The position numbers and the translations under genes were made by a program. From Paraburkholderia tropica (GTDB taxonomy: Bacteria; Pseudomonadota; Gammaproteobacteria; Burkholderiales; Burkholderiaceae), in NCBI RefSeq assembly GCF_914484835.1, contig NZ_CAJZAR010000049.1, positions 1 through 64,000 on the forward strand: a stretch of 64,000 nucleotides of DNA, read 5' to 3'. The notes under the pieces were generated by a model. That model saw only the letters and a program-made list of their open reading frames with translations. It was not told the DNA's origin and searched no databases. Position 1 is the stretch's first letter; the number at the start of each line of letters is the position of its first letter. Shown here in pieces: positions 34,171-43,191 of this stretch.

Positions 34171-35004
34171 ATGGCTTTGGTATTGGACATCGGCACGACG
34201 GCGGCGATGCTGTTCATCGTGACAGCCGGTTTGATGGTGATTTTCGGCGTCATGAAAATCGTGAATTTCGCTCACGGCGCGCTGCTGACGCTCGGCGGTT
34301 ACGCGAGCTTCGTGGTCACGCAACTGAAACTCGATCCGTGGTTCGGCTTGCCGCTCGCGATTGTCGTGGGCACGGCGGTCGGCATGATCGTCGAGTGGGT
34401 CATCGTGCGGCCGCTGTATAAACGGCCGCTCGATGCGATTCTCGCGACGTGGGGGCTCGGCATCGTCATCGGCCAGATCATTGTGATGGTGTTCGGCCGC
34501 GAGGTGCAGTTCGTGCCGACGTCGATCAAGGGCGCGGTCTCGATCGCGGGCACCGAATATTCGGCGTACCGCTTGTTGCTGATACCGGTTGCGCTCGCGT
34601 TGTGCGCGGCGCTCACGCTGTTGCTGTCCGGCACGCGCTTCGGCGTGAAGACGCGCGCGGTGATCATGAACGAAGACCTCGCGCGCGGGCTCGGCATTCA
34701 CTCGGGGCGCATCCGCTTCATCACGTTCAGTCTGGGCGCGGCGCTCGGCGCGCTCGCGGGCGCGCTGATCACGCCGCTGTCGAGCGTGGACCCCGACATG
34801 GGCGTCGCGTGGATCGTCAGCGCCTTCATGCTCGTGATGGTGTCGGGGCATTCGATGCTCAGCTTGCTCGTCACCTGCATCGTGTTCGGCGCGTGCCAGG
34901 TGCTCGTCAGCACGTTCGTGAGTCCGGTGCTCGGTGGCCTGACCATCGCGGTGCTGGCGGCGCTGACGCTGCGCATCCGTCCGCGAGGCTTCGCTCATGG
35001 CTAA
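34171..35004 (+). CDS. ABC importer permease, LivH/UrtB-type
   Basis: A 277-residue inner-membrane protein with about eight TM helices and the LivH-family loop GVMKIVNFAHGALLTLGGYASFVV. AGGAGG lies before the ATG at 34171. It overlaps the next gene by 8 nt. It forms the channel with the LivM half of the fused protein. Confidence 0.9.
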   Translation: MALVLDIGTTAAMLFIVTAGLMVIFGVMKIVNFAHGALLTLGGYASFVVTQLKLDPWFGLPLAIVVGTAVGMIVEWVIVRPLYKRPLDAILATWGLGIVIGQIIVMVFGREVQFVPTSIKGAVSIAGTEYSAYRLLLIPVALALCAALTLLLSGTRFGVKTRAVIMNEDLARGLGIHSGRIRFITFSLGAALGALAGALITPLSSVDPDMGVAWIVSAFMLVMVSGHSMLSLLVTCIVFGACQVLVSTFVSPVLGGLTIAVLAALTLRIRPRGFAHG

Positions 35005-36874
35005 GATCGACGTCTCGTTGTCCCACGATCGGACCGAAGCGAATGCGCTGGCGGGCGAGGGCGAAAGCGCGTCCACGCATCGCGCGCATCTTACGCATCG
35101 CGCGCATCTCGCGCGTCGCCGCCAGTCGTGGCGCGATCTCTCGATCGTGTTCGGCTGCGCGCTCGCGCTGCTGATCGCCGGGCCGTTTCTGTTCGGCTCG
35201 TATCTGCTCAACATCCTGATTCAAGCCTTTTTCTTCGCGGCGGTCGCCGTCACCGTCGATCTGTTGTGGGGCTACACCGGCTATCTGACGTTCGGGCAGT
35301 CGGCGTTCTTCGGGCTGGGCGCCTATGCGGCCGGGCTGGTGTTCACGCACGCGGGATTCTCGCCGCTGCATGCGCTGCTCGCCGCGGGCGCGGCCATCGC
35401 GGCGCCGGTCGTCGTCGCGGCGGTGGTCGGGTGGCTGTCGTTCTATCGCGGCGCGTCGCCGTTCTTCGCCACGGTGATGTCGCTCGTGCTGCCGATCGTG
35501 CTGACTCAACTGCTGCTGTCGGGCGGCACGTGGACCGGTTCGAGTTCCGGCCTCACCGGCTTCGAGACCTTCGATCTCTCGCTGGGCGCGTGGTACGGCA
35601 TCGCGGGCGCGGCGCTGCTGGCGGTGGTCGCCGCCGCCTGGTGCTTCGTGCGCAGCGACGGCGGCCGTCTGCTCGCGGCGATCCGCGATAACGAGTCGCG
35701 CTGCGCCTATCTCGGCATCAATACGTCGCGGATCAAGATCGCGCTGCTGGCGGTGACGGCGGCAATCGCCGGGCTCGCGGGGTTTGGCTACGGCGCGTTC
35801 AGCGGCGTGGTCGCGCCCGAACTGTCGGGCTTCGTGCTCGGCACGCAGCTCATCATCTGGGTTGCGCTCGGCGGGCGCGGCACGCTGTGGGGGCCGGTGA
35901 TCGGCGCGTTGCTCATCAACGTCGCCAGCGCCTATCTGAGCGGCAGCATGCCGTTCGCGTGGCAGCTGATTCTGGGCGCGGCGTTCGTCCTCGTGATTGT
36001 GCTGCTGCCGCAAGGGCTCGTGCCGCTGCTCGTGAAGCCGCTGCGCCGTTTCATGGCAGGCAGCACAGGCGCGCCCGCGTTGACCGAACGCGCGCCGCGC
36101 GACGATCACGCGCCGCAGCCCGGCCAACCGGCGCTGCAAATGAGCGGCGTGACGCGCCACTTCGGCTCGCTGAAGGTGCTGCAGGGCATCGACCTGGTCG
36201 CCGACGGCGGCGAACTGGTCGGCCTGATCGGCCCGAATGGCGCGGGCAAGACCACGCTGATGCGCTGCATGAGCGACGGCGCGGAGCGTTCGGCGGGCAC
36301 CGTGATGCTGTGCGGCAGCGACATCGGCACGCTGGCGCCCGAGGGCTGCGTGAAGCTCGGGCTCGGACGCAAGTTCCAGAATGCCAACGTGTTCGAGACG
36401 CTGACGGTCGCCGAGTGCCTGCGCGTGGCGCGCACGCTCGTCGAGCGTCCGTCGTTCGTGCGCCGTTCGCCGACGCTCGCGCTGCCGCCGTATGCGCTCG
36501 ACGTGATGCGCGCGACGCATCTGGATCGCAAGCTCGACGCCGTTGCGAAGGATCTCTCGCATGGCGAGCAGCAGGCGCTCGAACTGGCGATGGTGCTCGC
36601 GCTGGAGCCGCGCATCGTGCTGCTCGACGAACCCACGGCGGGGCTCACGAAAGTGGAGCGCACGCAGATCGGCGGCGTGCTCGCGGCGCTCGCGCATCGC
36701 TACGGGCTCTGCTGTCTGCTCGTCGAGCACGACCTCGATTTCGTGGCCGAGGTCGCCACGCGCATCGTCGTGCTGCATCAGGGCACGATGGTGATGCAGG
36801 GCAGTTTCGACGAAGTGGTGAACTCCGATCTGGTGAAGACCATCTACGCGGGCAGCGCGCAGGAGGCGGCATGA
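34997..36874 (+). CDS. Fused ABC importer permease-ATPase (LivM-LivG type)
   Basis: A 625-residue fusion. Residues about 45-350 are a LivM/UrtC permease with the signature DLLWGYTGYLTFGQSAFFGLGAYAAG. After a Pro/Arg linker (355-375), residues about 378-620 form an ATPase with Walker A GPNGAGKTT, signature LSHGEQQALE and Walker B IVLLDEPTAGL. In most systems LivM and LivG are separate genes. The N-terminus is polar, with a HRAHLTHRAHLARRR repeat. It overlaps the LivH gene by 8 nt and the LivF gene by 4 nt. Confidence 0.9.
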   Translation: MAKIDVSLSHDRTEANALAGEGESASTHRAHLTHRAHLARRRQSWRDLSIVFGCALALLIAGPFLFGSYLLNILIQAFFFAAVAVTVDLLWGYTGYLTFGQSAFFGLGAYAAGLVFTHAGFSPLHALLAAGAAIAAPVVVAAVVGWLSFYRGASPFFATVMSLVLPIVLTQLLLSGGTWTGSSSGLTGFETFDLSLGAWYGIAGAALLAVVAAAWCFVRSDGGRLLAAIRDNESRCAYLGINTSRIKIALLAVTAAIAGLAGFGYGAFSGVVAPELSGFVLGTQLIIWVALGGRGTLWGPVIGALLINVASAYLSGSMPFAWQLILGAAFVLVIVLLPQGLVPLLVKPLRRFMAGSTGAPALTERAPRDDHAPQPGQPALQMSGVTRHFGSLKVLQGIDLVADGGELVGLIGPNGAGKTTLMRCMSDGAERSAGTVMLCGSDIGTLAPEGCVKLGLGRKFQNANVFETLTVAECLRVARTLVERPSFVRRSPTLALPPYALDVMRATHLDRKLDAVAKDLSHGEQQALELAMVLALEPRIVLLDEPTAGLTKVERTQIGGVLAALAHRYGLCCLLVEHDLDFVAEVATRIVVLHQGTMVMQGSFDEVVNSDLVKTIYAGSAQEAA

Positions 36875-37596
36875 GTGAGATGAGCGAGATGAGTGATACG
36901 GCACTGGACGTTCGCGACATCACCAGCGGATACCGCAACTCGATCGTGCTGCGCAAGCTGTCGCTACGCGTGGCGGCGGGCGAAGCGCTCGCGCTGCTCG
37001 GCAAGAACGGCATGGGCAAGACCACGCTGCTCAAGACGATCATGGGTTATCTGCCGACGCAAAGCGGCACGATCCACGTGCGCGGCGCGAACGTCACGCG
37101 GCTCGCGCCGCATCGCATCGCGCGCGCGGGCGTGGCCTACGCGCCGCAGGAGCACGCGCTGTTTCATGACCTGAGCATTCGCGACAATCTGCGTCTCGGG
37201 CTCGAACAGGCGTCGACGTTCGACGAACGCTTCGCGCAGATCGAGCCGGTGTTTCCGGTGTTCAAGGATCGTCTGCGCCAGATGGCGGGCACGCTCTCGG
37301 GCGGCGAGCAGAAGATGCTGCTGGTCGCGCGCGCGCTGATGATGGCGCCGTCGATGATCCTGCTCGACGAAATCACCGAAGGGCTGCAACCGTCGGTCAT
37401 CGACCGGCTCGCGCAGGCGCTGCGCTGGGAGCGCGAGCGGCGCGGCACGACGCTGCTGCTGATCGAGCAGAACGTGCCGTTCGCGCTCGCGGTCGCCGAC
37501 CGCTACGCCGTGCTCAAGCAAGGCGCGATCATCGAGGAGGGCGACGCGAAGACGGACCGTGCCGCGCCCGCGATCTTCGCGCATCTGCGGGTCTAG
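36871..37596 (+). CDS. ABC importer ATPase, LivF/UrtE-type
   Basis: A 241-residue ATPase with Walker A GKNGMGKTTLLK, signature TLSGGEQKMLLVARAL and Walker B MILLDEITEGL, where the usual DEP(T/S) reads DEIT. It pairs with the ATPase half of the fused protein. It starts within the previous stop (ATGA). The N-terminus has an MSEM repeat. Confidence 0.9.
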   Translation: MSEMSEMSDTALDVRDITSGYRNSIVLRKLSLRVAAGEALALLGKNGMGKTTLLKTIMGYLPTQSGTIHVRGANVTRLAPHRIARAGVAYAPQEHALFHDLSIRDNLRLGLEQASTFDERFAQIEPVFPVFKDRLRQMAGTLSGGEQKMLLVARALMMAPSMILLDEITEGLQPSVIDRLAQALRWERERRGTTLLLIEQNVPFALAVADRYAVLKQGAIIEEGDAKTDRAAPAIFAHLRV

Positions 37597-37726
37597 GCGC
37601 CGTTACGTGAGTTCGATGTGCCGGAGCGCGTCTTCGAGTACGATCGAGCGGCGTAGCGTTGACGTCGGGCGCGTGCCGCGTGCCTCGTGCTTGATCCCGG
37701 CCGCCTCTAATCAGGAGAGAAGCGTC

Positions 37727-38902
37727 ATGCAGTCCACATCACAACAGTCGCGGGGACAGCCGGCCACGGAGGCCGGATGGCGGATCGGCGTGCTGTACTC
37801 GCGCACGGGCGTGACGTCGGCGACCGAGTCCGAGCATTTTTTCGGCACCGTGCTCGCGATCGAGGAAATCAACGCGGCGGGCGGCGTGGACGGGCGCTTG
37901 CTCGATCCGGTCGTCTACGATCCGCGCAGCGACCCGGACGAATACCATCGGCTCGCCTCGCGTCTGCTCCAGGACGACGACGTGACAGTCATATTCGGCG
38001 GTTCGACCTCGTCGAGCCGCAAGGCGGTGCTCCCGCTGATCGAACGCTATAACGCGCTGCTCTGGTACTGCTCGATCTACGAAGGTTTCGAGTATTCGCC
38101 GAACGTCATCTATACGGGCGCGGTGCCGAATCAGAACAGCATGCAACTGGCCGCGTATCTGCTGCGCCATCATGGTCAGCGCTTCTTCCTGGTGGGCGCC
38201 GATTACATCTATCCGCGCGAATCGAACCGCATCATGCGCGACATGGTCGAGCAGCACGGCGGCGAGATCGTCGATGAAATCTATCTGCCGAGCGATGCCG
38301 AGCCGGCCGCGCTCGACGAGGTCGTGCGGCAGATTCGCGCCGCGCAGCCCGACGTGGTGTTCTCCACGCTGATCGGGCGCGGAGCGCGCAAGTTCTATCA
38401 GCTCTATCGCGAGCACGGTATCGACCCCGCGCGCATTCCCATCGCGAGCCTGACGATGACCGAGGGCGAGACGCATATGATCGGCCCCGAACTCTGCGGC
38501 CACCATATCGTCGCGGCCAGTTATCTGAACACGCTCGAACTCGCGGGCAACCGGCGCTTTCTCGACGCGTGGCGCGCGCGTTTCGGCGATCAGCCTGCCA
38601 GCATGTGGTCGGAGATGGCGTACAACCAGGTGCATCTGTTCGCGCTCGCGCTCGCGCGCACGAAGACGCTCGACACTGCGAAGCTCGTGGAGGCCGTGCA
38701 CGAAGTCGAATTCGATTCGCCCGAGGGTCTCTTGCGGATCGACCGCGAGAACAATCATGCGATCCTCACGCCGCGCATCGCGGTCTGCCGCCCCGATGGC
38801 GCGTTCGACATCGTCTGGGAAGGGCGCGCGCCGATCAAACCCGATCCGTACCTGATCTCGTACGGCTTCGGCGAATTCTGGCTAGACGGAGAACGGCCAT
38901 GA
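37727..38902 (+). CDS. amiC: AmiC-like amide-binding negative regulator
   Basis: A 391-residue type I binding-protein fold without a signal peptide, hence cytosolic. WRIGVLYSRTGVTSATESEHFFGTVLAIEEINAAGGVDG and LLWYCSIYEGFEYSPNVIYTGAVPNQN are close to Pseudomonas AmiC. AmiC sequesters AmiR until an amide binds. CAGGAGAG precedes the ATG at 37727. It overlaps the AmiR-like gene by 4 nt, as in Pseudomonas, where the two proteins form a complex. The exact ligand may differ from acetamide. Confidence 0.88.
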   Translation: MQSTSQQSRGQPATEAGWRIGVLYSRTGVTSATESEHFFGTVLAIEEINAAGGVDGRLLDPVVYDPRSDPDEYHRLASRLLQDDDVTVIFGGSTSSSRKAVLPLIERYNALLWYCSIYEGFEYSPNVIYTGAVPNQNSMQLAAYLLRHHGQRFFLVGADYIYPRESNRIMRDMVEQHGGEIVDEIYLPSDAEPAALDEVVRQIRAAQPDVVFSTLIGRGARKFYQLYREHGIDPARIPIASLTMTEGETHMIGPELCGHHIVAASYLNTLELAGNRRFLDAWRARFGDQPASMWSEMAYNQVHLFALALARTKTLDTAKLVEAVHEVEFDSPEGLLRIDRENNHAILTPRIAVCRPDGAFDIVWEGRAPIKPDPYLISYGFGEFWLDGERP

Positions 38903-39516
38903 CGACGTGGGCGCGCCGCCTGTTCGACGATCTGCGCACGCTGCGCGTGCTCGTCATCCATCCGCCCGGCGACGACCGCAACGTGCTCGACGAGCAGTTG
39001 CGCCGTATCGGCTGCCTCGTGACGGTGGTCTGGCCGTTTCCGTCACAGCTGCCGAGCGACGCCGACGTGGTGTTCTTTCTCGTGGGCGCCGATGTGCGCC
39101 GCGCGGGCAACTGGTGCGCGGCCGACACGCAGGCGACGCTGATCGCGCTCTCCGACTATGAAAATCCCACCGCGCTGAAGATGCTGCTCGATACGCAGGC
39201 GCACGGCGTGATCACCAAGCCTTATCGGTCGACGGGCATTCTGAGCACGCTGGTGCTCGCGCGCGCGGCGTCGGGCTACCAGCAGCGGCTGCAAAGCAAG
39301 ATCGGCAAGCTCGAAGATGCCATCAAGGCGCGCCGCCACATCGAGCGCGCCATGCGCATTCTGATCGACGTGCACCGGCTCAGCGAAAACGAGGCCTACG
39401 AGCATATCCGCTCGCGGGCGACGCGCCTGCGAGCGACCGTCGGCGAAGTGGCGACGATGGTGATCGACGCTCATGAAGCGATGGAGAAGCTCGGTCTGGA
39501 TAAACGGCCCGGTTGA
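38899..39516 (+). CDS. amiR: AmiR-like ANTAR-domain transcription antiterminator
   Basis: A 205-residue protein with a pseudo-receiver domain (about 14-125) lacking a standard phosphorylation site, a coiled coil (about 126-155) and a C-terminal ANTAR RNA-binding domain (about 145-200: AMRILIDVHRLSENEAYEHIRSRATRLRATVGEVA). It should bind a leader RNA and prevent termination when freed from the AmiC-like partner. A candidate target lies at 31826-31943, before the first gene of this operon. Confidence 0.9.
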   Translation: MTTWARRLFDDLRTLRVLVIHPPGDDRNVLDEQLRRIGCLVTVVWPFPSQLPSDADVVFFLVGADVRRAGNWCAADTQATLIALSDYENPTALKMLLDTQAHGVITKPYRSTGILSTLVLARAASGYQQRLQSKIGKLEDAIKARRHIERAMRILIDVHRLSENEAYEHIRSRATRLRATVGEVATMVIDAHEAMEKLGLDKRPG

Positions 39517-39715
39517 GCGAGCGAGTCGATCGAATCAGTTGAGCGACCCGGGCCGGGCGGACCGCCGCGCCACGTGCAATGCGCGGGGCAGGTGATCCAC
39601 GCAATCGAGCCCCAACCCGTCGCCACGATCACGCCCGACGACGACCGCGATTCGCAGCGCTCGCCCCCTTCAATCTCGTCGAGCGAGCAAGCGTGCGCGC
39701 GCGGACCGAATCGAC

Positions 39716-40813
39716 CTAGAACTTCGTGCGGATTCCCGCGCCGAAGGTGTCGCCGCTCGACAGCTTGTCGAAGTGGTCGTACATATACGCCGCATAGACA
39801 TCGGTGCGTTTGGACAGGGCATAGTCGTAGCCGAGCGCCGCGGTTTGCCGCGTCTGGTCGAGGCCGCCGCTGTCGCGCGAATACGCATACGACGCCATCA
39901 CCGTGCCGCCGCCCAGCGCGACCGATACACCGGTCTGGTAGGTGTTCACATGCCAGCTGCTCGCGAGTTCGTCGTTCTTCGTGTACATGTACTGGCCGAA
40001 GAATTTCACCGCCTTCAGATCGTAGGACACGCCGACCTGCGCGACGCTCTGGCTGCGCATGCCTTCGACGAGCGTGCTCAGATCGCCGGGCGTGCTGTTG
40101 AAATTCGCGTATTGATAGACGCCGGTGGCCGCGAACGGACCATGGAAATAGAGGAATTGCGCGCTCCATTTCTTCGCGCCATTTTCGCCGGCCTGATTGC
40201 CGAGGCCATACATCAGCGAGCCGGAGAGGCCGTTATAGTTCGGCGTCGAATACTGCACGGTATTGCTCCAGCCCGAGTCGCCGATCACGCCCATGTCGGT
40301 CGTATAGCTCGGGCCGCTGCCGAGGCCCAGATACGTGTGCCAGATCATCGGCGAGAATTCGTATGAGTCCACGAACGGGTTGAAGAGGATCGTCGAGATA
40401 AAGAGCGGCGTGGTTTGGCGGCCGAGTGTCAGCGTGCCGTAGACCGATTCGATGCCGACGTAGGCGTTGCGGGAGAAGAAGGTGTCGCCGGTGAAGCGGC
40501 CCGCCTGGCCGTTTTGAGGCAGGAAAAAGTCTTCCAGGGCGAAGACGGCCTTGTAGCCGTTGCCCAGGTCTTCCGAGCCTTTCAGGCCCCAGTATGAGGT
40601 GGACATGCCGCCGCCCGATACTTCCCATGCGCGTTGGCCGCCCGGCATTTTTTGTGCGCCGATCCATGTGTCGACCTGGCCGTAGAGCTGGACGCTCGAT
40701 TGTGCGTGGGCCGCAGCCGAGGTGAGTGCGAGTGTCGCCGCTGCGAGAAGCAGCCGTGCTGCTGGGTTTGCTGCCGATTGGTTTTTTGCTGGGTTTTTCA
40801 TTTTGATTAGCAT
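39716..40813 (-). CDS. Gram-negative trimeric porin (OmpC-like, Burkholderia type)
   Basis: A 365-residue outer-membrane beta-barrel with a signal peptide ending AAAHA-QSSVQLYGQVDTWIG. It has regular alternating strands, the typical KGSEDLGNGYKAVFALEDFF segment and a C-terminal Phe (RTKF) recognised by BAM. ATG at 40813 or 40801 (MKNPAK) are both possible; neither has a strong ribosome site. It probably supplies the outer-membrane pore for solutes handled by the ABC systems on either side. Confidence 0.93.
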   Translation of the reverse strand: MLIKMKNPAKNQSAANPAARLLLAAATLALTSAAAHAQSSVQLYGQVDTWIGAQKMPGGQRAWEVSGGGMSTSYWGLKGSEDLGNGYKAVFALEDFFLPQNGQAGRFTGDTFFSRNAYVGIESVYGTLTLGRQTTPLFISTILFNPFVDSYEFSPMIWHTYLGLGSGPSYTTDMGVIGDSGWSNTVQYSTPNYNGLSGSLMYGLGNQAGENGAKKWSAQFLYFHGPFAATGVYQYANFNSTPGDLSTLVEGMRSQSVAQVGVSYDLKAVKFFGQYMYTKNDELASSWHVNTYQTGVSVALGGGTVMASYAYSRDSGGLDQTRQTAALGYDYALSKRTDVYAAYMYDHFDKLSSGDTFGAGIRTKF

Positions 40814-41158
40814 GGCTAATATTTCTTGTGAAAATTTTTTTGCGGGAGCGTGGCTGCTAGTTAATACTCGTGCGTTTTCTTCTCGTGTTGGCCTTTCCTT
40901 GTTTTCTTGTCGGTCTGCATGCGTTGCCCCTGTGCGGGGCGGCACCTACTTTTCTTTGCAGCGGCAAAGAAAAGTAGGCAAAAGAAAGCCGCTCACACCG
41001 CTAGTGTGACGCCGTCCACCACGCGCCATCCGCGGTAGTGGTTCCGGGGCGTCTGGCATCACGCGGCCACCAACGGAGTGACAAGGCAATCATTCATCCC
41101 GCTGCGCGCGATGCGCGCAGCGGTTGGGTTTGCTCGGGAAACCCGCAAGGTTTCGCCC
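40814..41158. other. Repeat-rich spacer between porin and ABC permease
   Basis: 345 bases with three hairpins: GCCCC-TGTGC-GGGGC (40926-40940), the 15-bp stem at 40945-40978 and CGCTGCGCGC/GCGCGCAGCG (41100-41122). No ORF. It resembles composite intergenic repeat elements of Burkholderiaceae. Confidence 0.5.
40945..40978. repeat. Perfect inverted repeat, 15-bp arms, 4-base loop
   Basis: CCTACTTTTCTTTGC and GCAAAGAAAAGTAGG around AGCG. I believe this sequence recurs in many intergenic regions of Burkholderiaceae genomes, but that needs a search. Confidence 0.7.
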
Positions 41159-42076
41159 TCATCGGGTGAAGGGGCGGGTTAGTGACGGGGGGGCCGTTTG
41201 GCGGCCCATCAGGCCTGCTACCGCGATCAGTGCGAGCAGGTAGGGGAGCATGACCAGTAACGCGGTCGGGACGTGCAGGCCGAACATCTGTAACTGGAAT
41301 TGCATCGCCGTTGCCGCGCCGAATAGCAGGCATGCCAGTGCCGTGCGGCCGATCTTCCAGTTGCCGAAGATGATCGCCGCGATCACCAGGTAGCCCGTGC
41401 CGTTCGTCATCCCCTCCGTAAAGGTGTGGATGTCGCCGATCGAAATGAAGCAGCCCGCCGCCGCCGACATCACGCCCGAAAACAGCACCGCGCCGTAGCG
41501 CAGTTTCACTACGGAGACGCCTGACTGGTCGACCGCGCGTGGGGACACACCCACCGCATGCAGCGCGATGCCCAGCGCCGTGTGGCGCATCGTCCATGCC
41601 GTGGCGGCGAGGATCGCCAGCCCGGCGTAGAGCAGCCAGACCTGGTGGAAGACGGCGTCGCCAATCAGCGGCAATTGTCCGAGGCCCGGCGGCGACCAGC
41701 GGGCGAGGCCCGGAATCGCCGCTTCCGAGCGTGAGCCGAATATCTCGCGATACGCGAGCGTCGTGCCGCCCAGCGCGAGAATGTTGATGCCGATGCCCGT
41801 CACCACCTGGTTCGCGCGCAGCGTCACGCTCAGGAACGCCTGGAGCAGCGCCACCGGCAGCACGCCCAGCACGCCGCAGAGCAGGCCGATGGCCGGGTTG
41901 CCGGTCCACCACGAGGCCGTCGCGCCTACGAATGCGCCCGTCAGCATCATGCCTTCCACGCTCATGTTGAGCACGCCCGCGCGCTCGCTCACGAGCTCGC
42001 CCGTGGAGGCGAGCAGCATCGGCGCGGCGAGGCGGATCGACGAGCCCGCGAATACAGCGAACAGTTCCGCGTTCAT
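41159..42076 (-). CDS. ABC importer permease, BMP/nucleoside type (second permease)
   Basis: A 305-residue inner-membrane permease with LASTGELVSERAGVLNMSVEGMMLTGAF near the N-terminus, the signature of the YufQ/NupQ-like second permease in BMP-family (nucleoside/purine) importers. About eight to nine TM helices. It is the last gene of the minus-strand operon bmp-ATPase-permease-permease and overlaps the preceding permease gene by 4 nt. Confidence 0.88.
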   Translation of the reverse strand: MNAELFAVFAGSSIRLAAPMLLASTGELVSERAGVLNMSVEGMMLTGAFVGATASWWTGNPAIGLLCGVLGVLPVALLQAFLSVTLRANQVVTGIGINILALGGTTLAYREIFGSRSEAAIPGLARWSPPGLGQLPLIGDAVFHQVWLLYAGLAILAATAWTMRHTALGIALHAVGVSPRAVDQSGVSVVKLRYGAVLFSGVMSAAAGCFISIGDIHTFTEGMTNGTGYLVIAAIIFGNWKIGRTALACLLFGAATAMQFQLQMFGLHVPTALLVMLPYLLALIAVAGLMGRQTAPPSLTRPFTR

Positions 42077-43191
42077 TGACGGTCTCCCTTGCGTTCGAGC
42101 CAGATCGCGCCGCCCGCGAGCGCGATCGTGACGATGCCCTGCACGATCAGCACCAGCGCCGACGGCACCGCCGCGACCATCTCCATGTTGATGCCGCCCG
42201 AGCGCAGGAAGCCGAACAGCAGCGCGCACGCGAACACGCCTGTGATCGAGCCGCGCGAGAGCAGGCCGACCACGAGGCCGTCGAAGCCGTAGCCCGACGA
42301 GAAGCCCGCCTTGAGCGAGCCCTGATCGCCTTGCAGCATCAGCGCGCCCGCGAGCCCGCCGAATGCGCCCGCGATCGCGAGCGCGGCGACGATCGTCGAG
42401 GTGATCGGCAAGCCCGCGCGTCGTGCGGCCACCGCGTTCAATCCGGTCGTGCGCAAGGCGAAGCCGAAGCGCGTGTAGCGCAGCATCAGCGTTGCGGCGA
42501 CGGCGAGCACGAGCGTCACAGGCAGGCCGATATGCAGGCCGAGGCCGCTGTCCGCGAACAGGGCGGGCAGGTGCGTGGCATCGGGAATCTCCAGCGATTC
42601 GGGCAGCGTGGCGCCGCTGGTCATCGGCTGGCGCAGGAGCGCTTCGCTTTGCACGCACCAGTAAAGCAGCCACACGGCGACGAACGAGAGCAGCAGCGTG
42701 CTGATGACTTCGCTCGTGCCCGCCTTCGCTTTCAGCACGCCCGAGACGCCACCCCAGAGCGCGCCCGCAGCGGCCGCGCAGAGCATCGGCACGATGAAGG
42801 CGAGGCCGAGGGGCAGGCCCGCGCAATGGCCGTACAGGCTCATCGCCGTCGAGACGATGCCACCGATGGCGATCTGTCCTTCCGCGCCGACGTTGGTCAG
42901 TTGCGCGCGATGCGCGATCACGAAGCCGATGCCGACGAGCGCGAACACGAGCGCGCGATTGACCGACGCGCCCACGGCGTACGGCGAGCCCCATGCGCCG
43001 TCGGCGAATGCGGCGAGCGCGTCGCGCACGTTCACGCCCATCAGCGCGATCAGGCCGAGCGCGACGCAGAACGCGAACACGATCGCGCCTCCGATCACGC
43101 TCGCGCCGCGCAACGGCGATGCGCCGCTGCGTGCGGTATGCGACGCCAGCGGCCAGGCGCGCGCGGCCAGCGATTTACGAAGCGAATTCAT
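42073..43191 (-). CDS. ABC importer permease, BMP/nucleoside type (first permease)
   Basis: A 372-residue permease of the YufP/NupP type, with about ten TM helices and the loop LTNVGAEGQIAIGGI. The ATG at 43191 has AGGAGA upstream and overlaps the ATPase stop (ATGA). Frames further upstream are open but belong to the ATPase gene in another frame. Confidence 0.88.
   Translation of the reverse strand: MNSLRKSLAARAWPLASHTARSGASPLRGASVIGGAIVFAFCVALGLIALMGVNVRDALAAFADGAWGSPYAVGASVNRALVFALVGIGFVIAHRAQLTNVGAEGQIAIGGIVSTAMSLYGHCAGLPLGLAFIVPMLCAAAAGALWGGVSGVLKAKAGTSEVISTLLLSFVAVWLLYWCVQSEALLRQPMTSGATLPESLEIPDATHLPALFADSGLGLHIGLPVTLVLAVAATLMLRYTRFGFALRTTGLNAVAARRAGLPITSTIVAALAIAGAFGGLAGALMLQGDQGSLKAGFSSGYGFDGLVVGLLSRGSITGVFACALLFGFLRSGGINMEMVAAVPSALVLIVQGIVTIALAGGAIWLERKGDRQ

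Noticed and set aside
34907..36904. 665-codon minus-strand ORF opposite the fused permease-ATPase
   Set aside because: Low-complexity Arg/Glu/His translation, no start signal, shadows a well-defined ABC protein.
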